Origin: Chrysomallon squamiferum
Taxonomy: Eukaryota; Mollusca; Gastropoda; Neomphalida; Peltospiridae
DNA: 15,000 bases
Direction of reading: 5' to 3'
Assembly (NCBI GenBank): GCA_012295275.1
Contig: CM022677.1
Location: 21,788,131-21,803,130 of the forward strand
A program made the position numbers and the translations under genes. The number at the start of each line of letters is the position of its first letter. The first letter of the stretch is position 1. Positions 1-15,000 of this stretch are shown here, piece by piece. Below the pieces are notes generated by a model. It searched no databases and had not been told where the DNA came from. It saw only the letters and a list, made by a program, of their open reading frames with translations.

Positions 1-41
1 GAACATGTTCAGTCAGTTTACAAAAATAATGGCAAATTATG

Positions 42-42
<1 letters not shown>

Positions 43-72
<30 letters not shown>

Positions 73-166
73 TTTTTCATCATTCATTGTATATACTTGA
101 ACACAAAAGCTGATATAGAACACACATGTATATTAATAGATATAACACTATATAATATATACATAC

Positions 167-203
<37 letters not shown>
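43..203. repeat. (CA)n and (TA)n microsatellites
   Basis: (AC)n runs from about 44 to 73 and (AT)n from about 174 to 203, with spaced TATA-rich sequence between. Confidence 0.95.
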
Positions 204-205
<2 letters not shown>

Positions 206-308
206 TACCACACTTTATACAATTAGCAGATATATTAAAAACTCACACACACACGCACTATTTTGTATCAAATTTACTATATACATGTAATACAGGTTTG
301 TATTTCAC

Positions 309-330
309 TTGTAAATAAATTTATTTACAA
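309..330. repeat. 22-bp perfect palindrome with paired GTAAATA sites
   Basis: TTGTAAATAAA followed immediately by its mirror complement TTTATTTACAA. Each half contains GTAAATA, the forkhead-type core. Symmetry is exact, but AT-rich DNA makes short palindromes common. Confidence 0.7.
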
Positions 331-425
331 AAAATCAAATAAAGATATTTCCTGATCACGAAAAAGCATAATATCTGTCACAGCATGTGACATTAATGCC
401 AATTTTAATAATTTTTATACTTTCA

Positions 426-730
426 GTGTGTCTGTGTGTATGTATGTTTGTGTATGTGTGTATATGTATGTGTGTGTATGTGTGGATATGTTAAAATATA
501 TATAAACAGTAATAGTACTTGCTACAATAGCAAGGACAGTAACAGTAGTAGCATTAGTAATAGCAGCAGTAGATATGTTAGTAGTGGTGGTAGTAGAAGT
601 ATCTGTAATAGTAGATGCAGTAGTGGTGGCAGTAATGGTGGTAGTAGTATCTGTAACAGAGTGGTACTAGTAGTATTGTACTAGATACAGTAGTAGTAGT
701 TGTAGCAGTGGTAACTAGTTACAGTAGTAA
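426..730. repeat. (TG)n/TGTA and AGT/GTA trinucleotide repeats
   Basis: 426-484 is TG/TATG-rich. From about 505 the sequence is a degenerate AGT/GGT/AAT trinucleotide repeat continuing to about 860. The Ser/Asn/Gly-rich 82-codon frame at 436-684 is a by-product. Confidence 0.85.
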
Positions 731-985
731 TAAAGAAATATTACTATTACCAGTAGTTGTAATAGTTGTTAAAGTAATTGTCATAGTTTTAATAAAACAG
801 ACTGTTGTTGTTGTTGTAGTAGTAGCTGCATTTGCAGTTGATGTCTGAGCAGTAGTAGTTGGTTTACATCACTGCATGACACATAATACTGATACTTTCT
901 CAATTAGTCAGTTGTTTTAAAATATAAAATATATTTTTCACACGGTGAAATTGCCATGGCAACGAAGCGTAACAAACTTTGTCGA

Positions 986-1152
986 ATAAAAATAACAATA
1001 ATAATTTACTGTGTGTTCAAAATAACAATAACACTTGTTATTCACTGTATAATAAAAATAACAATAACAGTTATTTGCTGTATGTTGAACATAACAATGC
1101 CTTATTTACTGTATACTGAAAATAACAGTAACAACATTACTGTTGTACAAAA
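986..1152 (+). repeat. ~33-bp minisatellite, five units
   Basis: Units of the form AAAATAACAATAACA, then TTATTTACTGTATG, begin near 986, 1018, 1051, 1088 and 1118, with progressive divergence. The open frame through it (ICCMLNIT-type peptide) reflects the unit and not a gene. Confidence 0.75.
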
Positions 1153-1281
1153 TATTTTATGAATTACATAAATTAAACATTTTTCCTCTTGTTTCAAAGA
1201 ATGCAGAAAAAGAAGAAAAGATTCAACATTTATTAAGCACTCATGAAGAAAAACAGCAGAATATTAATGATATTAAAAATA

Positions 1282-1498
1282 TAATAATAAGAATAAGAAT
1301 AAGAATAAGAATAAGAATAAGAATAATAAAAGAAAAAGAAGAAGAAGATATTATTATTATTACTATAACAAAGGGTAATAACTGCATAAATCATTCAGGG
1401 GTGGTAACTCTCATTAGCTTTTTCAGGGAAGATAACTACTTACAAAAAAAATTATAATAAAAAAGAAGAAGGAAAAAAAAAGAAGAAGAAGAAGAAGA
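1282..1498. repeat. (AATAAG)n and (AAG)n repeats
   Basis: AATAAG is repeated about seven times at 1288-1326, followed by AAAGAAGAAG sequence, and a second AAG-rich run lies at 1464-1498. It yields an Arg-Ile repeat in one frame. Confidence 0.88.
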
Positions 1499-1724
1499 TA
1501 GCTTTTCTCAGCCAGTGATGACAATAAATTTTTGATAACTTAGTAAAACACTTTGTAATTTAACATAATGTTTGACTATAAGAAAGAAAAAAATTATGCA
1601 AGTTAAAATAAATAAATAAATAATTAAATAAACAAAAAAGAAAAAAACATGAAGGTGAAAGACAGATATAATTCTGTATTTTAAGAAATCTTGATAATCT
1701 CTTTCTTCCACTTCTCTCTGTTAA

Positions 1725-1945
1725 GTATGTCTGTATGTATGTTTGTGTGTCTGTGTATACATGAATGTGTGTATATGTGTGTGTGTGTGTGTGTATGTAT
1801 GTATAACTGTCTATATGTATATGTTTGTGTGTATGTATGTGTGTGTATGTATGTGTGTGTATGTATGTGTGTGTGTGTGTGTATGTATAACTGTCTAATG
1901 TGTGTATATGTGTGTTTATATATATATATATAAAATATATGTGTG

Positions 1946-2003
<58 letters not shown>

Positions 2004-2005
2004 TT
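1725..2005. repeat. Long TG/TATG compound microsatellite
   Basis: About 280 bp of (TG)n, TGTATG and (TA)n. It contains an internal duplication: TGTGTATGTATAACTGTCTA occurs near 1795 and again near 1880. His/Thr-rich open frames on the minus strand are artefacts. Confidence 0.92.
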
Positions 2006-2112
2006 GTGTGAGTTTGTGCTTGTTTGTGTGACTGCCTGAGTACATACCTGATACAAAAACGTAAACATTCTGTACACAAAGACAGAAAAAAACAAAAAAC
2101 TACCACCTTTCA

Positions 2113-2160
2113 CATCAACGTAAACACCCATCAACGTAAACAACCATCAACGTAAACATC
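2113..2160 (+). repeat. Three short tandem CATCAACGTAAACA units
   Basis: CATCAACGTAAAC recurs at about 2113, 2129 and 2146, spaced 16-17 bp, just past the carrier stop codon in transcript direction. A further AACGTAAAC lies at about 2058. Confidence 0.85.
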
Positions 2161-2277
2161 ATCACAGCTTGTTTTCACATTGTCGTTCTTAGTTTTAGCA
2201 TTAAATTTAACTAATTTAAAAAAAATAAAAAAAATAAAAATTAAATTAAAAAAAAAATTAAACCTAAAAATGTTCTG

Positions 2278-7897
<5,620 letters not shown>

Positions 7898-7925
7898 GGC
7901 AACCACATCAGCGCTTTCCCATTCT
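7898..7925 (-). promoter_or_regulatory. SLC25A42: 5'UTR acceptor, two upstream ATGs and Kozak start of SLC25A42
   Basis: In transcript direction a consensus acceptor (ACATTTTCAG, AG at 7925-7924) precedes 26 nt of apparent leader. That leader holds two upstream ATGs out of frame: ATG at 7922 with a four-codon ORF ending TGA at 7908, overlapping a second ATG at 7908 that runs past the true start to TAG. The coding ATG follows in GCCATGG context. This arrangement implies an untranslated upstream exon, which I could not locate, and possible leaky scanning. Confidence 0.5.
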
Positions 7926-8721
7926 GAAAATGTTTACAGCATTCTTTCTGTTTTAAGTTAATCTTTTTTTCTTTTTTTTTTAATTATGATTATTTTTTTT
8001 ATATTTTTTATTTTTTTTTATTTTTTGTGAATGCAGAGGTCACTATACAAACTAACAAATAAACAAATAAATTAAATATAATAAATAAATTATAAATATT
8101 CAACTAATTTATATTATCAAGAAAAGTAGCTTTTATTTTATTTCCATAACTTATTTTTATTCATGCTATTTTAATTAATAAATATTTTGCTAACATTTCC
8201 TAGCAACAAGGAGATCTAAGTAACAACTCAGATTTGTTTTTTTTTTATTTCTTTTTTTGTTCTGAGAGGCAGAATTCCCCCCCCAACATACCCACCCAGG
8301 TACTCCCTAATATCAGCCCCGTCTGAGAAAGAGTTAAACGAACATTACTTTTCAGAATTCATGAACAATAATTACAGGTACACAGGATTTTCATTTTCCA
8401 TGAAGTGATGAAATTTGTTCAGTCGACTTAAGCAAAATATTTATCAAACAATAACAAGTACTCTCGTCACATTCTAAACAGTATTAATGTATAAAAACAG
8501 ATAACATCTTTGAAAAATATCAACAACATCCTTGTGAATTAACTAGGCAATAATCGTGTAAACTGTTCCTACAGTTCTCGTTCAGATAAAACCTGTTTCA
8601 TAAACTGAATTAAGATTTCAGCAAAAGAATTATACTATGTACTAGATATTTAAAAATTAGAAATCCCTGCAACAAAGCTGTCAGTTTATTCTCTTGTGTG
8701 TTAAACAGGTTTCTAAAATAT

Positions 8722-8765
8722 TAATATATATATATATATAGGGAAGCATATATATATATATATAT
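8722..8765. repeat. Inverted (TA)n arms around GGGAAGC
   Basis: About 19 bp of (TA)n on each side of a seven-base spacer, in the shared upstream region. The arms are self-complementary and could form a small cruciform. Confidence 0.85.
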
Positions 8766-8804
8766 TCATGCAGCTTTCCTTTTAGTTATATTTTTCATAA
8801 ACAT

Positions 8805-8835
8805 ATAATAATAATAATAATAATAATAATTATTA

Positions 8836-8929
<94 letters not shown>

Positions 8930-8930
8930 T
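8805..8930. repeat. (AAT)n-(ATT)n inverted repeat
   Basis: About 26 bp of (ATA)n meet about 100 bp of (ATT)n head to tail, so the arms are complementary and can fold back. It lies between the two gene starts. Confidence 0.93.
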
Positions 8931-9496
8931 GCATAAATGCTTCCAGCTAAAGTTTTAAAAACCTGTGTAAAATACGACCTGAGTAGCAAGACGTGCAGAA
9001 TGAAGATGACAGTAAACAAGTATTAAACAACAATATCGCAATAACACTGACCTTTGGACACACCAAAGTTAATCCAGCCCGAGAAAACGTGACACTTTTT
9101 CAGTTTTCCTTAGCGACCTATTTACAGCTGCAGCGCAAGTTTGCAAGCAGTATTTCGGAAGACTTTGTTGCATGCGTCTTACATGGCAGAATAGAGTTAC
9201 CGTCAGAAAATAATTAGTGATGCATAAAAATGCATCTATTTACGAAAACAGCACCCGTCTTCTGCTATAGTAGAAATAAACCCGAGCAAAACACGATTAG
9301 TTATTCCCCCTTCGGTTGGCATGAAAAATGTGGTATAAATATGGATAAGGATGTATTTTTTCTTTTTTTTCAATCTAAGATACGAAAAGATATCATTTCA
9401 CTTTTATTCTATGTATGTGTGGCTTACTTATATGTAAGCAATTATTAAATGCAGGTAAATAATATTTAAAAAGAAAGAATGGGACGTTTAGAAATG

Positions 9497-9505
9497 TATA
9501 AAAGG
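9497..9505 (+). promoter_or_regulatory. TATA box candidate for CALML4-like gene
   Basis: TATAAAAGG is a full TATA-box consensus in a relatively non-repetitive stretch, 150 bp before the predicted ATG at 9647. Initiation about 30 bp downstream would give a ~119-nt leader containing one three-codon upstream ORF (ATG at 9611, TAG at 9620-9622). A second, weaker candidate, TATAAATA, lies at 9334-9341. No transcript evidence is available here. Confidence 0.4.
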
Positions 9506-9646
9506 AATAACGATAGGAAATAATATTTAATCCTTGTTCCGGAATTAATAGATTAATTTGTTTTATACAATCTGAAGACAGAACCGGTTTGAAAACCTTG
9601 CTACGCCTAAATGTGGAAGTAGTTTGTTGTTTAAAAAGATTTTAAG

Positions 9647-13655
<4,009 letters not shown>

Positions 13656-13659
13656 CATT

Positions 13660-14227
13660 ATTCAAATTAGTTAATTATCATATTATGAATATTCATTATT
13701 ATAGTTATGACTCTGAAAAGTTTGAAACATTCCCTCTTAATTACAATATTTTGAATATTCATCATTATAATTATAATTCTGAAAGATTTGCTAAAACTAT
13801 CACAATATTTTGTTAATTAAAATAATATGAATATTCACTGATAATGTCCATTGAGATATATTTGCTATTTTTTATTTTACTTTCATAATTATCATATTAC
13901 AAATATTCTTTGTGGTAATTATCACAAAGGCTGAATTATATCAAAAGTGTTCTTTTCTGACTTACATTTCATGAATAGTCATTAGTAATTTCAATACCGA
14001 GAACACTTTATATTGTAATTAAATCTCCTTAATTAACATTTTATGAATATTCAGTATGATACTTACATTCCAAAAGCGAAGTATATCATAAATCTGCTTT
14101 TTTAATTATCATTTCTTAAATAGTAATTATAGATTACTTTAAATTAATATTAGTATAATAGTAATAGTAATAGTAGTAGTAGATGTAGTGTTTGTACGAC
14201 TACTACTACTACTACTATTACTATTAC

Positions 14228-14264
<37 letters not shown>

Positions 14265-14460
14265 ATGGGAATCAATAAATATTTTTAAACATTCCAAATT
14301 ATATATATGTTATGACAGTATAACGTTAATAATGTTTCATATTAATATTTATTAACATTCCTAATTATGAATGTTCATTATTAATAAAAATTTAAAGAAT
14401 GTTTTATTCTATTTTTAAACATTCCTCATAAGTTTAATTATATAATGAATATTCATTTCT
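13660..14460 (+). repeat. Decayed ~72-bp repeat array with TGAATATTCA palindrome
   Basis: The palindrome TGAATATTCA or a close variant occurs near 13685, 13752, 13828, 13899, 13972, 14044 and 14115, then after a microsatellite interruption at 14368 and 14446. Spacing is 67-78 bp. Around it units share TAATTATCATATTA before, and TTATAATTATGACTCTGAAA after. The array begins a few bases after the CALML4 stop codon. Confidence 0.75.
14155..14233. repeat. 28-bp-arm perfect inverted repeat, trinucleotide hairpin
   Basis: 14155-14182 (ATAATAGTAATAG then TAATAGTAGTAGTAG) is the exact reverse complement of 14206-14233, with a 23-base spacer. Flanking (TAC/TAT)n extends possible pairing. It lies about 500 bp after the CALML4 stop, so it could form a stable RNA hairpin if the 3'UTR reaches it. 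Confidence 0.85.
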
Positions 14461-14977
14461 GTTATTTGTTATTATTATTTGCTGTCATACTTTGTTATAA
14501 GAGATGGTAGATGATCTAAAAATGATAAAATAATTATTTAATGATAAAATTCATTTTTTTTAAACAATTTCATGTACTACTGCATGTTAAGTAATTTAGT
14601 GACAAAAAAAGTGAAAGTTCACAAATTAAATTAACTGACATAACTGGAAAGTGAATGAAAAAAAAAAAATGACCCTATAAAATGAAAACATAATTATGAT
14701 GAGGACTTGAAAAAGAACAGAGTAAATGCAATTTGATGTTCTAAAAAAAATTCCATAATTTTGGCCTGTTGTTTCCAGCTTAGCTGAAATAAATAATTGT
14801 CATGAATTCATTTTTTTTTAATTTGATTTTATCTCCCTTAAACAGTAGATTATCTGTCATATTTTCATAATATTTTTAGTAATATCAAGTTCATTACATG
14901 AACCTGACATCCTGCCTGAGATAAAAGTCGTGTGTGGTTTATGGATATAATTATAAATGTTTAATCTACTGCAGCGA

Positions 14978-14989
14978 AATAAAAATAAA
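14978..14989 (+). terminator. Overlapping candidate poly(A) signals near window end
   Basis: Two AATAAA hexamers in a row (14978-14983, 14984-14989). They are one option among five for the CALML4 transcript end; the nearest to the stop codon is at 14274, about 620 bp downstream. The distance and AT-rich background make any choice weak. Confidence 0.25.
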
Positions 14990-15000
14990 AGACAAAATTT

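Larger units (their letters stand above)
1..2277. other. 3' flank of SLC25A42-like gene, simple repeats, no gene seen
   Basis: Apart from the repeats listed separately, I see no coding exon, tRNA or rRNA here. Open frames at 436-684, 956-1457 and 1508-2143 translate to low-complexity residues (Ser/Asn/Gly, Arg-Ile, His-Thr) dictated by the repeats. Carrier transcripts would continue leftward from 2278. AATAAA on the minus strand occurs near 1233-1228 and 324-319, both far from the stop. Confidence 0.6.
7926..9496. other. Shared upstream region between divergent genes
   Basis: About 1.6 kb separates the first carrier exon from the CALML4 TATA candidate. It holds T-rich DNA (7970-8030), an unremarkable AT-rich stretch (8040-8700), an inverted (TA)n pair, a (AAT)n/(ATT)n inverted repeat, and a less repetitive block at 8940-9350 that may contain promoter elements or an untranslated exon. 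Two open frames of 74 and 72 codons (8993-9217, 9230-9448) show no recognisable domain. Confidence 0.5.
13656..15000. other. CALML4-like 3'UTR and downstream DNA
   Basis: No further exon is seen after the TAA at 13655. The stretch is very AT-rich and holds a decayed ~72-bp repeat array, a strong trinucleotide hairpin, and several possible poly(A) signals on the plus strand: AATAAA at 14274, 14383, 14788, 14978 and 14984. Which is used cannot be told from sequence. Confidence 0.5.

Noticed and set aside
436-684. Ser/Asn/Gly-rich secreted-like 82-codon protein
   Set aside because: Follows directly from an AGT/GGT trinucleotide repeat preceded by (TG)n. No splice or promoter context.
1560-2143. 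His-Thr-Tyr-rich open frames on the minus strand
   Set aside because: Translation of (CA)n/(TA)n; three frames give equally long nonsense, typical of stop-free microsatellites.
8993-9448. Two plus-strand open frames (74 and 72 codons) upstream of CALML4
   Set aside because: They have complex amino-acid composition but no domain or homology I recognise, no splice-site support and no continuity with a neighbour. They may be chance frames in a promoter or untranslated exon.

Overview
This window reads as AT-rich animal nuclear DNA, not bacterial or viral. Its genes are split by GT-AG introns, the rest is dominated by microsatellites ((CA)n, (TA)n, (GA)n, (ATT)n) and minisatellites, and both protein families are animal ones. 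The very heavy CA/GA/TA content would suit a lophotrochozoan such as a mollusc, but that taxonomic guess is only an inference.

Two complete protein-coding genes can be reconstructed and translated exon by exon with matching intron phases. On the minus strand (start 7897, stop 2278) lies a 347-residue, seven-coding-exon mitochondrial carrier closely resembling SLC25A42, the mitochondrial coenzyme A / adenosine 3',5'-diphosphate transporter. On the plus strand (probable start 9647, stop 13655) lies a 151-residue, five-exon calmodulin-like protein resembling CALML4. It keeps calmodulin's first intron positions, but its Ca2+-binding loops have decayed. The genes are head to head, with about 1.6 kb of shared upstream DNA that includes a TATAAAAGG box before CALML4. 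No functional partnership between them is evident.

Layout: 1-2277, simple repeats and the 3' flank of the carrier. 2278-7925, SLC25A42-like gene. 7926-9496, shared upstream region with (TA)n and a large (AAT)n/(ATT)n inverted repeat. 9497-13655, promoter and CALML4-like gene. 13656-15000, CALML4 3' flank with a decayed ~72-bp palindromic repeat array and a 28-bp-arm hairpin.

The most unusual feature is that 7 of the 20 splice junctions in the two coding regions have been locally duplicated into the neighbouring intron, carrying exon sequence plus the splice site. The extreme case is a ~47-bp unit spanning the 3' end of carrier exon 3 and its GTGAGT donor, present 19 times in a row with only the first (in transcript order) being the real exon end. 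Where a duplicated acceptor or donor would be used instead of the real one, reading frames end in a stop within a short distance, so these behave as arrays of decoy splice sites.
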